DNA of 64,000 nucleotides from Tipula vernalis (Eukaryota; Arthropoda; Insecta; Diptera; Tipulidae): NCBI GenBank assembly GCA_958295665.1, contig OY282558.1, positions 334,897,106 to 334,961,105 on the forward strand. Direction: 5' to 3'. The position numbers and the translations under genes were made by a program. Positions 54,720 through 64,000 of this stretch are shown here, one piece after another. The notes under the pieces are model-generated. The model was given only the letters and a program-made list of their open reading frames with translations, ran no database searches and had not been told where the DNA came from. How positions within the stretch are numbered: the stretch's first letter is position 1; the number at the start of each line of letters is the position of its first letter.

Positions 54720-55320
54720 GTCAAAAACCTCGGTGCCTCTATTTTGAACTTTCAATATAGGTAGTTTGCAATTCAGTTTTTATCTAGGATAACCCAGGAT
54801 AGAAATTTAACTTCTTTAGCAAAATGTGCAGCAGTACCGTTTAACAAGGGAGTTATAAACGTAAGCTTATTCCTCTTCGTAAAGAGAATAATGACGTTTT
54901 ATTTGGATGGACACTAAGTTCTTCCTGATCACACTACTGCCGCATTATATTGAGTGCATTTACCATGAGATCAGAAATGATCCCATCAAATTTCCCTCTG
55001 ATTGTGATAGCCACATTATTCGCTTAGCCCTGGGCATCATACCCATGGCTATCCAGAAGGATCAGTAGTCTGTCAATCACCATTGACCGTAATAGAGGGG
55101 ACAGTAAGCCTTCTTGGGGAAATCCCTTTACGCCCCTGATGGTTACTGACTCGCCACCTAATTGGGCTGTAATCTTGTGATATTTCAGCAAGAAGCGGAT
55201 CCCCTTTTCCATTACTGTCCTCTCTATCGACTCATACAAGGTGTTATCAAACGCCCCTTCAATCTTCGTGACTAGACCAACCGCTAAGAACCGTCACAGT
55301 AGATTTATTAGTTTAATAAG
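54720..55320 (-). pseudogene. Loa-like LINE reverse-transcriptase fragment
   Basis: Minus-strand RT: an IEGAFDNT-type lead-in, ESIERTVMEKGIRFLLKYHK, GFPQEGLLSPLLRSMVIDRL, LLILLDSHGYDAQG, then a region where the YADD catalytic box should be but reads stop-Ala-Asn-Asn, followed by SDLMVNALNIMRQ and LSVHPNKTSLFSLRRGISLR. Only the palm/thumb part is present, and the loss of both catalytic Asp residues means it is inactive. It is probably a 5'- and 3'-truncated copy of the same LINE group as at 40.8 kb. Confidence 0.78.
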
Positions 55321-55929
55321 GAAACTGGTCCCGATCTCACTTCTTATTTGATGATCCAAGATTTTTCCATCGTTTCAATAGAGACGATGTATGTGTGTCG
55401 CGACGCCCCCCTTTATACTCCTCACTTTACACTACATAAAGACCACATTTACACTCCTCAAGTGTTTTGGAATTTAATTAAAAACATAACTTGCCCGAAA
55501 CATATGGCAGAATTTCCTCGATACCTTTTTGAAAAAAATGACGGAAAGATGCCATCTCCTCCTGCGGATTTAAAAGAGCCAGTAGCCCCCACCCCCAGAT
55601 ATTTGCACATCTCACCTGGAGAGACTCCAAACCCTATTGTGTGGTTCGTAGGCTACCTGACCTGAATGTGGGTCCTCTTGGGCTCCTTCCACTATTGAGT
55701 CCGGAAAGTGGATATCTAATAGTAGCTCTTACGTTTCCTTGCGGTAATGGTTTTAAGAAAATATTTCTTAACTTAAGCAAGCGTTGTTAATTTTTTTTCT
55801 AACCTTCATACTATAAAATTAACTATTCGCAGAAGTGCTCGGGGGTAAGGAAGAACACTATAATTCAAAAACATCAATATTAACTAGAAAGTAACTTTTT
55901 AAATGTTCATAACTTCATCAAAAATTGTC
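55321..55929. other. intergenic, one unassigned open frame
   Basis: A plus-strand frame at 55348-55665 (105 codons; contains FWNLIKNITCPKHMAEFPRY, PPADLKEPVAPTPRYLHI) has no domain I recognise and lies between TE fragments. It may be debris of the neighbouring LINE or of another element. Confidence 0.35.
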
Positions 55930-56386
55930 GATCTATGAGATTTTTGGTAACACATGGGCAAAAAAATTTAGACAAATTTAAACCATATAAATTAAATATT
56001 TCAAATTTCAGAAATTGTATTTCCATGCACAGCCTTTCTTACGTTTATAGGGACTCTCTCCCTGAGAGTCGCTTTAATTTTAGTGATCTAGTTTCCTTTG
56101 CTAAACACTTTCCGCTTAAAAGTTGGTCCATCCTCTGTTGGACGCAACCGAGGCATATTTGGTGGATTTTCCTTTTTTTTTTTTTTGGTACAAAACGAAT
56201 ACCCAAGTGCCGCATTTCGTCTGTGCTTGCTTTGTAGTAATGGACCGATGCTATATCAGGCCAAAACAGCGTTTTTAGGTTTGCATGGTGGTTTCTTATA
56301 AATTTTTCAACTTTTGGTAAACATTCGACCTTGTACCTATCGCTGTTAATGGCTAATACAACTTTAAAAAATGCAGGTTCCGACAT
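55930..56386 (-). pseudogene. mariner/Tc1-like transposase C-terminal fragment
   Basis: Minus strand: CLPKVEKFIRNHHANLKTLF, WPDIASVHYYKASTDEMRHL, GIRFVPKKK, then across a frameshift in the T-run (56172-56184) NPPNMPRLRPTEDGPTF. This is the KVEAFIRKHH...FWPDLA.AHYSK...(K/R)FVPK..NPPN.PQARPIE.FWG pattern of an insect mariner-like transposase group; WPD carries a catalytic Asp. Terminal repeats were not found. Confidence 0.78.
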
Positions 56387-56399
56387 TCCGTTTTGACTT

Positions 56400-56875
56400 A
56401 AGCCTGGTTTCCATTATGAAACATTTACTGACAGTATTTTTTACTACTAAAAACATAAAAATCGTGGTGCGAAACGTACATGAAACCAAAATTGAAGCAA
56501 TTTTGTGTCTGTATTGGTAATATCAAACATTTGACGTTTAAACAATTTTGAATCGATTTTTGTAGTGTTTAGTCGAGTGCTTTACTCAACAAGTAAAATA
56601 AAACACAATAATTAAAATGATTCAAAATGGAGGCGCAAGAAACTCGATTTAATTAAATTAAAATAATTAAACACAAACTTTGACAACTAAAAATTGACGT
56701 TTCTAAATTGTTGGTGTTAGAAAATTTATGAAAAAATGTACATTTCGTAAATTTGATGTACATACATCGAAAAAACATTGATGTTATTTTACGAATCAAA
56801 TATGGTTTTCGATGTACATCAATTTTATTTTGATGTTTTTGGGTGAAACGAATTCAACATTTTTGTACAAACTAT
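56400..56875. other. intergenic, no gene seen
   Basis: AT-rich; short inverted words around ACATCGAAAAAACATTGATG / CATCAATTTTATTTTGATG (56760-56840) hint at decayed repeats. Nothing codes. Confidence 0.45.
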
Positions 56876-56877
56876 TA

Positions 56878-57087
56878 CTAAAGATACATGTTAAACCGAA
56901 AGTGGTCTGACTGAAAATGTCCGAGATAAATTCAACATTAAAACGGCGGCTTGACTGAAAGCAAACATTATTAACAAGAAGATCCTCTTATTAATAATCT
57001 TTGCTTTCAGTCAAGCCGCCGTGTACATGTTGAATTTATCTCGGACGTTTTCAGTCAGACCACTTTCGGTTTAACATGTATCTTTAG
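56878..57087. mobile_element. hairpin MITE with about 95-bp arms
   Basis: The left arm starts CTAAAGATACATGTTAAACC, and the right arm is its near-perfect inverse, ending GGTTTAACATGTATCTTTAG. Arms include AAAGTGGTCTGACTGAAAA, GTCCGAGATAAATTCAACAT and ACGGCGGCTTGACTGAAAGC. The loop is only about 15-20 bp (AACAAGAAGATCC). TA flanks it (56876-56877, 57088-57089). It has no coding capacity. Consistent with a Tc1/mariner-type foldback element. Confidence 0.88.
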
Positions 57088-57162
57088 TATATGATTTCCT
57101 ATCACTACATAAGCAACAAAAACTTGTATTTAAATTTGACGCCCGCCGCCAACTCTTACTGT

Positions 57163-57312
57163 GATTAAATTATTTTAATAAATTATTTTAATAAAATTAT
57201 TAAATTATTAAATTATTTTAATAAATATTAAATTATTTTAATAAATAAAAAATTATTTTAATAAATATTACTAAAAAATTAAATTATTTTAATAAATATT
57301 ACTAAAAACTAA
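57163..57312. repeat. short AT tandem repeat
   Basis: Repeats of AAATTATTTTAATAAATATT with variants, including two copies of a TTAAATTATTTTAATAAATA TTACTAAAAA-like extension near its end. Slippage-type expansion. Confidence 0.85.
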
Positions 57313-57738
57313 CGAATAAATATTTTCGAATTAATTTTTATCTTTTAAAAATTTTTGGTTTGAAAATATTTTGGGCTTTTTTAAAGGAAAAATCGGACGA
57401 TTTTTGACGGAAATTTACTGCGAAAGCGGTGTTCGTGATACCGTTTTTTTGTAAAACTAGGCGATTTCCCTCAAATCCTTCCGGTACCGGATTTCATGAT
57501 ACCACCCGTTATTTTTTGTGTCAATAGTATACGACATAAAATTATATAAGCTGTACTTCGTTGAGAAATTTATAACAACAATTGCACGTGACAGGAATTA
57601 AATAATTCCAACAAAAAATTTGAATTATTTACACCCCTATTCCCTTAGTCGTGTCACTTGTCACTTGTACCGACAATCAAATTTTGATATTATCTTAGTC
57701 GATCGATGCGACAATTGTCGTTTGAAGTGACAGATATA

Positions 57739-57966
57739 CACCCTTATTCCCTTAGTCGTGTCACTTGTCACTTGTACCGACAATCAAATTTTGATATTCT
57801 CTTAGTCGATCGATGCGACAATTGTCGTTTGAAGTGACAGATATAGTTTTACGTCGCATTCTCTTATATTATCACTTCGATCGACTAAGAGAATACCAAT
57901 TTAAACTTGAAGTGACACGACAATTGTCACGTCGAATGAAGTGACACGACCAAGGGAATAGGGGTA
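57739..57966. mobile_element. MITE B2, inside B1
   Basis: An intact 228-bp copy of the same family as B1, starting CACCCTTATTCCCTTAGTCG and ending GGGAATAGGGGTA, flanked by ATA (57736-57738, 57967-57969). A family member has jumped into its own relative in the same orientation. Confidence 0.92.
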
Positions 57967-58012
57967 ATAGTTTTACGTCGCATTCTCTTATATTATCATT
58001 TCGATCGACTAA

Positions 58013-58724
58013 AGGTAGATCCGCACGACGTGTTTTCACAAGTACTTTTACAAATGTGTCAACATTTGTGACAATTTTTTATGGCCACATGTTGTGTTTT
58101 TGCTTTTGTGATTACATATGTTTCCTCACATATGTAATTTTCGAAAATGACTTTTATCCATTTTGGTATGTTTTTACACAGAGTATAACCTCAAAAAATT
58201 AAACAAATGTCATCATTAACCATGGTTTTGACCGTAATTTTTCCTTTTTTTTATTTTAATTGTAGGTATTAATGAATCTAAAGAAATCAAAAGCTGTATT
58301 TTGTTGAGAAAAAATTAATTCGAATTATTTTGGAGTTATTTTTTTCTTAACAGATTAAGCCACGAAATATTTTTTCGATTTAATTTTTATATTCTATGTT
58401 GCTATTTCTTCTGTTTTTCATTCAAGCAGTTACGTATTTTATTTGTTCGAGCTAGAATTAAATAACTCAAATTTTTTGTTCGAATTATTTAATTCCTGTC
58501 GCGTGCAATTGTTGTTGTAAATTTCTCAACAAAATACAGCTAAAGTCGCCTGGTCATAAATTATTCTATCGCCGTCCATATTAATATTGAAAAACACAAA
58601 TGTTTTTAATGGTCGTGTGGATGTGATTTTCAACTTCACAAATATTTTAAAACACACACTTGTATTTTTTGACATATTTTCGTTTGTTAGAACATAACTG
58701 AAAACACATCGTGCGGATCGACCT
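58013..58724. mobile_element. MITE C, inside B1
   Basis: Termini AGGTAGATCCGCACGACGTG and, inverted, AGGTCGATCCGCACGATGTG, flanked by TAA (58010-58012, 58725-58727). It is interrupted by A2; without it the element is 459 bp. No coding capacity. The TAA target is of PIF/Harbinger type. Confidence 0.92.
58292..58541. mobile_element. MITE A2, inside C
   Basis: An intact 250-bp copy of family A (ends AGCTGTATTTTGTTGAGAAA and TCAACAAAATACAGCT), flanked by AAA (58289-58291, 58542-58544), inverse in orientation to A1. It is the innermost insertion of the cluster. Confidence 0.92.
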
Positions 58725-58978
58725 TAAGAGAATACCAATTTAAAGTTGAAGTGACACGACAATTGACACGTCGAATGAAGTGACACGACCAAGAGAATAG
58801 GGGTATTAATTCGAGCCCGAACAAATAAATTACGTAACTGCTTGAATGAAAAACAGAAGAAATAGCAACATAGAATATAAAAATTAAATCGAAAAAATGT
58901 TTCGCGGCTTATTCTGTTAAGAAAAAAATAACTACAAAATAATTCGAATTAATTTTTTCTCAACAAAATACAGCTATA

Positions 58979-59283
58979 ATTACCATTTTAAATGTTTCTG
59001 CAACTTAAAACTAGCGTGAGGTTGGCCTTGAGCAAGTCTTTATACTCAGCAGCGAATTCAGCGCTACGTACATAAAAAATCTATTACATTTTTCAAAACC
59101 TGAACTGTCAATAATTTGACAACAAAAATTTACCGGAAAATGTGATAAAATCCGGCATCCAAAAATATATATTTTATTTTTAAAACTTAAATAAGTAATT
59201 TTATGATAATAAAAAGACAGAATTATCGCTAATAAAAATTGAATTTAAAGTGTCAGTTAAGATATTGAATATAAAATTACAAC
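58979..59283. promoter_or_regulatory. upstream region and 5' UTR of TMEM209 (inferred)
   Basis: About 300 bp between the MITE cluster and the TMEM209 start codon. It must hold the promoter and 5' UTR if the gene is active, but I see no unambiguous TATA box, initiator or DPE. Confidence 0.3.
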
Positions 59284-61072
59284 ATGAACTCAAGTAACAT
59301 TACGGACTGTAGTTTTAGGTTAGTTTGTGGCATCAAATTAGGTGAAGTTAAAATTGCTCTCATTTTTCAATTTTATTCAACAGATCACCATCACCTATTA
59401 AATCAAATCCAATAATTAAAAAGACAATGGATTTCCATTTAAAATCAAATTTTATGCGACAAAATTTAATATGGGGCATTGTTAATTCGGTCCTATTAGC
59501 GGCAGTTATTTACGATATATCAAGAAAATGTCCTTTCGCTACTTCTAAATGGTATTATCTTGAGTATTTCATTGGAGCTGTACTTATTTTGTCGACATTC
59601 TATAATTTCCTAAAATATTTTTACTACATATGTACCATTGATACCATAGAGGGCAGCCAGGAGCAAGGTCGTCTACTAAATTTAAATGAACAAGATTCAA
59701 AATTCATTCTATCAAGATCAATGATCGATAATAATATCGTTAAACAAAATAGAGATCCGAATAATACCTCCATGATCAATAATCAGTCGAATTTAAGTTG
59801 GCATTCACTAAATGATTCTAATAACGTCTCAATACTTTCGATGAGTTGGTTTCGCAATGCTTCGCCGCCTACAACACCAAAGTCGCAGCAACATTTGTCA
59901 CACCCGAATTTATCGTTTACTGCTAATATGATGAATTTACAAAATAATCACAGTCCGAGTACTCTCTTCTTGGGTTCGGCCCGAAATGATTCAAAGGATA
60001 TAAATGTCGATGAAAACAAATTGGATAAATACTTAAAGTAAGTTTATATTAACGTCAAATTAATTTTAATAAAAATCATTAATGATTGTTTCATTTTAGG
60101 GATTGCTCTGACTTAGAAGAGAGTATGAATAAATCTTTCGATACCCATAGCACAATGGGCGGTATTGGAAGTACAATGAACAAATTATGGAATTACTACA
60201 AGATAGATGATGTGCCGAGAATGCTTAAAACAGCTATATATCAATTATCACCCACCGCTTCACAACAAAATAAGTCAACGAATGAGGAAGGAAGCTTTTT
60301 AAATTACAAAGATATTGATGGTAATTCGGAATTACTGGGAAAATTAACGTTGGCACAACTTTCTAAATTTGTATCGAACTTACGTATGTGGATATCGGCA
60401 ACAATTCTTAAGACATTAGTCAAAGAAATCGAAAGTGTGAATGAGTCCTTTAAAACTCGCGGATTTATAGATGTTCAAATTGGGACAGTTGGACTGGAAC
60501 GCTTGAAAAAAACAGCCGAAAATCAACAATTAGTTGCAAGCCATGTACCAATGCTGCCGCTTATTATACCTTATTTAGAGATGTCGTCAAATCAGGAATA
60601 TTTAGTTCAACGAATTAAAGACTTATCAAAAACCGGTTGTATTGCAAATTATAGATGGAATTCGGGAGCTTCATACAACAAATTAAGCTGGGATGAACAT
60701 TTACCAACTGATTCAGCAATACTATTTCATTTATTTTGTACGTACTTAGATGGGCAATTGACATTAGCGCCACCACCAGGAGGTCGCCCATTTTTCCATC
60801 GATATGTGATTTGTTCTGAAAAGTCTTCAAAAGAGATTTTAACGGAAGTCAAAAACAATTCCAATTGTGCTATACTTTGTGCGAATTCGGCAAAAACACA
60901 ATTCAACTTTATTAGTGATTCTAAAATTCATCCATGCGTTCACGACCGAAATAATCTCTTTAATGTAATCATCCAGTTCCTTATTTATATGAAGACTAGA
61001 AATGAGGGTGTTCTTGAGAGAGTCAGTTTAGGGCCTGGTGGTATTAATTTGTTGTGTGTAATTGATGATTAG
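59284..61072 (+). CDS. TMEM209, nuclear-envelope membrane protein, complete
   Basis: Orthologue of vertebrate TMEM209, a nuclear-envelope protein reported to associate with nucleoporins; its biochemical role is little known. Exons at 59284-59318, 59384-60037 and 60100-61072, joined by GTTAGT..CAG and GTAAGT..TAG introns in phase. The product is about 553 residues, close to the human protein (about 561). It starts MNSSNITDCSF and continues SPSPIKSNP. Two membrane segments follow near residues 40-90 (IWGIVNSVLLAAVIYDI; YFIGAVLILSTFYNFLKYFY). A Ser/Asn-rich linker holds LSWHSLNDSNN and SPPTTPKSQQ. The conserved C-terminal domain includes MNKLWNYYKIDDVPRMLKTA, MWISATILKTLVKEIESVN, RIKDLSKTGCIANYRWNSG and APPPGGRPFFHRYVI. 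It ends CVIDD-TAG. Its start lies just beyond the MITE cluster. Confidence 0.93.
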
Positions 61073-61127
61073 ACTGATAATTTTGGAATTGGTTTAATTT
61101 TATTTTGTATTATTAAGTTAAATTTAT

Positions 61128-61157
61128 AATAAAATATGTATCTGAATTACAAATAAA
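61128..61157 (+). terminator. TMEM209 poly(A) signals
   Basis: Two AATAAA hexamers (61128-61133 and 61152-61157) lie 55-85 bp after the TMEM209 stop, followed by T-rich sequence, as expected of a short 3' UTR. Confidence 0.6.
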
Positions 61158-61382
61158 ATATTTTTAAATTAACGTCTATAGTTTTTTATTTTAATTCTAA
61201 AAATATTCTACTACAAAATTTTAGTAGTAGCTGAACTGTCAAATCCGGCAAATGTCACCTTATATCTGACATAAATACACGTGCGACCTAAAATAGTGTT
61301 TCAAGTTGGTGTCATATTTATTAAATAAATATAAATTATTGAGATTTTAGTTATTTAGTGTTATAAACTAAACTAAATCAAA

Positions 61383-62520
61383 ATGCAGCATGATGATGTG
61401 AGCATTTAATAACATCGATACATAACAGTGTAACCTAACCTTACTTTTTATTGGTTATTTTTCCAGGTGGTTTGGAGTATTATCAACAAAAACTTATGTT
61501 CGTTTAAAGTAAAGTAAGTAAATGTTAATCGGTGAAATTAATTTTGTTCGGCATTCTGTAATATGTCTGTCTACCCGTTTCATTGGGTCAACAGCATTAT
61601 GGTTTGTCAGTTGCCCCAAGTTAAAGTAGATTTCTAAACAATAGTGAACTTCCTCGCCAAATCTGATTAATCCATATTATACATATTTACAATTTAATTT
61701 TCTTCCAGAACCGAAACACAAAAATTCTGTAGAAATGAGTACAATTTAACTGGATTGTGTAGCCGATCATCATGTCCACTTGCAAATAGTCAGTATGCTA
61801 CAATTCGAGAAGAAAATGGTATTATCTACCTATTTATGAAAACAGCCGAACGATTTGCATTTCCTTCCAAACTGTGGGAGAAAGTAAAATTGTCACGTAA
61901 TTTTGAAAAAGCAATTTACCAGATCAATGAAAATCTATTGTACTGGCCAAATTTTGTGCGCGCAAAATGTAAGCAACGTTTCGTTAAAATCACACAGTAC
62001 TTAATCCGAATGCGTAAACTGAAACTGAAAAGACAAAAAATGTTGGTGCCATTACAACGTAAAATTGAACGACGTGAAAAGCGACGAGAAGAGAAAGCAC
62101 TTATTGCGGCTCGATTGGATACGGCTATTGAGAAACAACTTTTGGATCGTTTGAAAAAGGGTACATATCAAGACATATATAATTTCCCACAAACTGCGTT
62201 TACTAATGCGCTACAAGCGGAGGAAGTGGAAAGTGAGAATGAAGAAGCAGAAGCCGAATCTGAAACTGAAAAGGAAATGGAATTAGAAGAAGAGCTTGAA
62301 AATGAGTTGGAAAAGGCAGAAGAATTTATCGAGGGTGATTCAAATGACGAAGTGGAAAGTGATGATGACGACGATGATGTCGATTCTGTTACAGATAGTG
62401 ATGAAGATGTAAATGATTACGCTAGTGATGTTGACAATGGTGCTGAAAGTGATTCCGGTGGTAAAGCACAGGTTACAGTTGACAGTGATTTTGAATCTTC
62501 AGAGGGATCAGATATTGAGG
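61383..62520 (+). CDS. Mak16: MAK16 homologue, 60S ribosome biogenesis, C-terminus unresolved
   Basis: Nucleolar pre-60S assembly factor with an N-terminal zinc-binding region. Exons: 61383-61397 (MQHDD), donor GTGAGC; 61467-61513 ([16 protein letters not shown]), donor GTAAGT; 61709 onward after acceptor CTTCCAG ([40 protein letters not shown]). The cysteines of [19 protein letters not shown] fit the family's metal-binding set. Conserved blocks follow: [78 protein letters not shown] and [21 protein letters not shown] long Glu/Asp-rich tail ends SDIE at 62520, where GTAAAA could be a donor (an alternative GTATAT donor is at 62538). The basic C-terminal piece expected after this is not found. 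Read through, the frame would stop at 62645 after an AT-rich, intron-like tail. Confidence 0.93.
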
Positions 62521-62800
62521 TAAAATTTGAGACTAAGTATATAACAATAGATTGGGTATTTATTTTTACTGCGAGTTGCAATAGTTATACATGTTTTCAT
62601 AAAAAAATCATACTATTTTATTTCAAAAAATATTTCGATTCATGAAACTGGCAAAGTTTCAGTGAACATTGATAAACAAACTGGTGATCGCTGGAGATCC
62701 CCCAACCGTGATACATAGGTTGAAGTTAATTTTTCACGCGAATTGAAAAAATCAACATTTATAAAAGACTATTATTTAGAATATCTTAATTCCAGTTTAT
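62521..62800 (+). other. putative last intron or read-through tail of MAK16
   Basis: The frame from 62521 to 62645 ([20 protein letters not shown]..) has the composition of translated intron. No acceptor followed by a basic, MAK16-like C-terminal exon is seen up to base 64000, so the end lies beyond the window or is lost. Confidence 0.45.
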
Positions 62801-63591
62801 ATTACATACATATGTATATAATTAATCTTTCATCTTTTTAAAATATTCGTTAACTTCTTTTTTAAATTTATTTAAATTATTAATCCTTTTTATTTCCTCA
62901 GGAATAGAGTTACAAATTTGAGCCCTTTATAAAAGATCATTTGTTTTGTTTTTTCATTTTTTAAAGAGCGTAAACTAAAATCAGAAGTATTTCTTAGATC
63001 GTAAATATGGACACTTCTTACTTATTAAACTAAATCTTCGTTTAAATAATTTAAGAATACGTTAGTTTTCTTTTTAAATATCATGATTAATTCAAAAGCT
63101 TTTATTTTTTGACCGACGCGCATCCAATTCAATTTTCATAACATTAAACTCTAAACCTGTTTACTGTTAGAATATATCGCATTGCTTTATTTTCTAATTT
63201 TTGCAGTCTACTCACACCAAAAAGTGATGGCAGTAATCAAAATTTGGATTAATTATACCATTAAAAATATTACCCGTAATTCTTAAAACTCCTAATTACA
63301 TAATCTAAATGGTTTGGGATTAGTACATATACTCCCACTGAAATTGTAGAGTCGCTTGACCATTTGTGGAATCTTACCCTCCTTCAATTTCCTTAGAAAC
63401 TCTCTTATTAAAAGCTGTTTTTTTCGGTCTTTACATTTTTTTGGCCATAACCCAAATTCGATTCTCTTTAGTATATTTTTTCGCAGTTTAGTTTTTGATT
63501 GTGGATTAAATAATTTTGCTATCCTCTTGAAGCACTTACTTTTGATAAATAAATGATGCACTACTAAAAAAAAGGTTAAGCCTTCATGCAT
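62800..63591 (-). pseudogene. decayed non-LTR retrotransposon 3' fragment
   Basis: Minus strand, frameshifted: a basic segment (KTKLRKNILKRIEFGLWPKK, REFLRKLKEGKIPQMVKRLY at 63500-63350), then a FNGIINPNFDYC-type block and GVSRLQKLENKAMRYILTVN (63240-63165), HIYDLRNTSDFSLRSLKNE and TKQMIFYKGLK (63015-62925), ending NSIPEEIKRINNLNKFKKEV NEYFKKMKD (62915-62830). The ...I.P.FDYC....SRLQKLQN.AMR.I... and LWNSIP.EIK....L..FK..V..YF order is the C-terminal end of CR1/Jockey-like LINE ORF2. The reverse transcriptase proper is absent. Confidence 0.72.
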
Positions 63592-64000
63592 TACTCGTCT
63601 CTTTACTGCGCGACTACGTCGTTTGATGGTCGTTTTTAGCGGTGATCGTCTTTAAAAATTTCATTACAGTTTAAACTAGCAAGAAGAGGGTTAAAAATTT
63701 AATATATCAATCGTTTTTATTTAAAATATTTTTCCTATGATCGGCACTGCTTAACTACCGTGATTCCTCTTTTACATTATCGTCATCTACTATTGTTGTT
63801 ATTATTAGTTTTGTAATCAGACTTCAATTTATCTGAGAGTCGCAAATTGTACAACAAACACTACTACTATTATTATACTAAATTAAAAATTAGATCTAAA
63901 AATTGAATTCAATGTCATTTTGATTTTGAACTTTCATGTTCTTGACTTCAATAATTGGATTCATATTTGACTGGTTTGTTTTGCGGTTTTTCTTGTTAAA
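63592..64000. other. end of window, nothing recognised
   Basis: AT-rich sequence; no exon with MAK16-like content, terminal repeat or RNA gene is visible. Confidence 0.5.

Larger units (their letters stand above)
57632..58805. mobile_element. MITE B1, inside A1
   Basis: Termini CACCCCTATTCCCTTAGTCG and, inverted, TACCCCTATTCTCTTGGTCG; flanked by TTA (57629-57631, 58806-58808). It is interrupted by B2 (57739-57966) and C (58013-58724); without these and their 3-bp duplications it is 228 bp, exactly the length of B2. The interior has many inverted GTGTCACTTC / GAAGTGACAC words. The 3-bp TTA target suggests PIF/Harbinger-type mobilisation. Confidence 0.92.
57549..58975. mobile_element. MITE A1, host of the nested cluster
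   Basis: Termini AGCTGTACTTCGTTGAGAAA and, inverted, AGCTGTATTTTGTTGAGAAA, flanked by ATA (57546-57548, 58976-58978). It is interrupted at 57632-58805 by element B1. Removing B1 and one TTA leaves 250 bp, the exact length of the intact relative A2 at 58292-58541, to which it is collinear in inverse orientation. Confidence 0.92.

Noticed and set aside
60615..60830. Minus-strand frame inside TMEM209
   Set aside because: Antisense shadow of the conserved C-terminal domain of TMEM209.
1..64000. tRNA, rRNA or other structured RNA genes
   Set aside because: I saw no convincing tRNA A/B boxes with cloverleaf pairing, nor rRNA or snRNA segments; a covariance-model scan would be needed to exclude weak ones.

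Overview
This is AT-rich insect nuclear DNA, most likely from a fly (Diptera). Three conserved protein-coding genes lie on the + strand and are dispersed in a large load of transposable elements (TEs). The insect call rests on the scalloped (TEAD), TMEM209 and MAK16 orthologues and on the mix of mariner, Tc1, PIF/Harbinger, hAT, P-element and Loa/R1-type LINE remains. A midge- or gnat-like fly would fit the divergent proteins and AT bias, but I cannot prove this from the sequence.

Layout. (1) 1-36.8 kb holds the 3' part of scalloped: the end of the TEA DNA-binding domain at 17-147, a cassette exon at 378-500, a giant intron of about 32.6 kb, then five exons between 33138 and 36759 that encode the linker and the YAP/Yorkie-binding domain. 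The giant intron holds a TA-flanked MITE (3.2 kb), a decayed transposon gene (5.7-7.1 kb), an inverted-repeat element (11.6 kb), a hAT element with an 8-bp target duplication (14.1-16.7 kb) that contains a dead mariner-like element, a Loa-like LINE fragment (18.4-19.6 kb), a complete but dead mariner (20.4-21.5 kb), a pogo/Tigger-like MITE (22.9 kb), a CTCAAC-rich minisatellite (26.2-27.5 kb) and an R1-type LINE (29.1-31.8 kb). An inverted copy of the minisatellite element sits at 35.9-36.4 kb, in the last intron. (2) 36.8-40.7 kb is extremely AT-rich and free of recognisable repeats, probably the 3' UTR or flank of scalloped. (3) 40.8-59 kb is a TE graveyard: a Loa-like LINE, a P-element/THAP9-type transposase remnant, and a 160-190-bp tandem repeat array split by a 5.96-kb Harbinger element. 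That Harbinger was itself hit by a Tc1 element and, apparently, by an LTR element. Further along are another LINE RT fragment, a mariner-like transposase fragment, a perfect-hairpin MITE, and a five-member nested MITE cluster at 57.5-59.0 kb. (4) 59.3-64 kb holds TMEM209 (complete, 3 exons, about 553 aa) followed about 310 bp later by MAK16 (3 exons seen, C-terminus unresolved), then a decayed LINE.

The three host genes have unrelated jobs: Hippo-pathway transcription (scalloped), a nuclear-envelope membrane protein (TMEM209) and 60S ribosome assembly (MAK16). I see no gene cluster or new multi-gene system. The strongest observations are the nested insertions, several of which can be resolved to the base through their target-site duplications, and the inverted repeats that bracket the core YAP-binding exons of scalloped.
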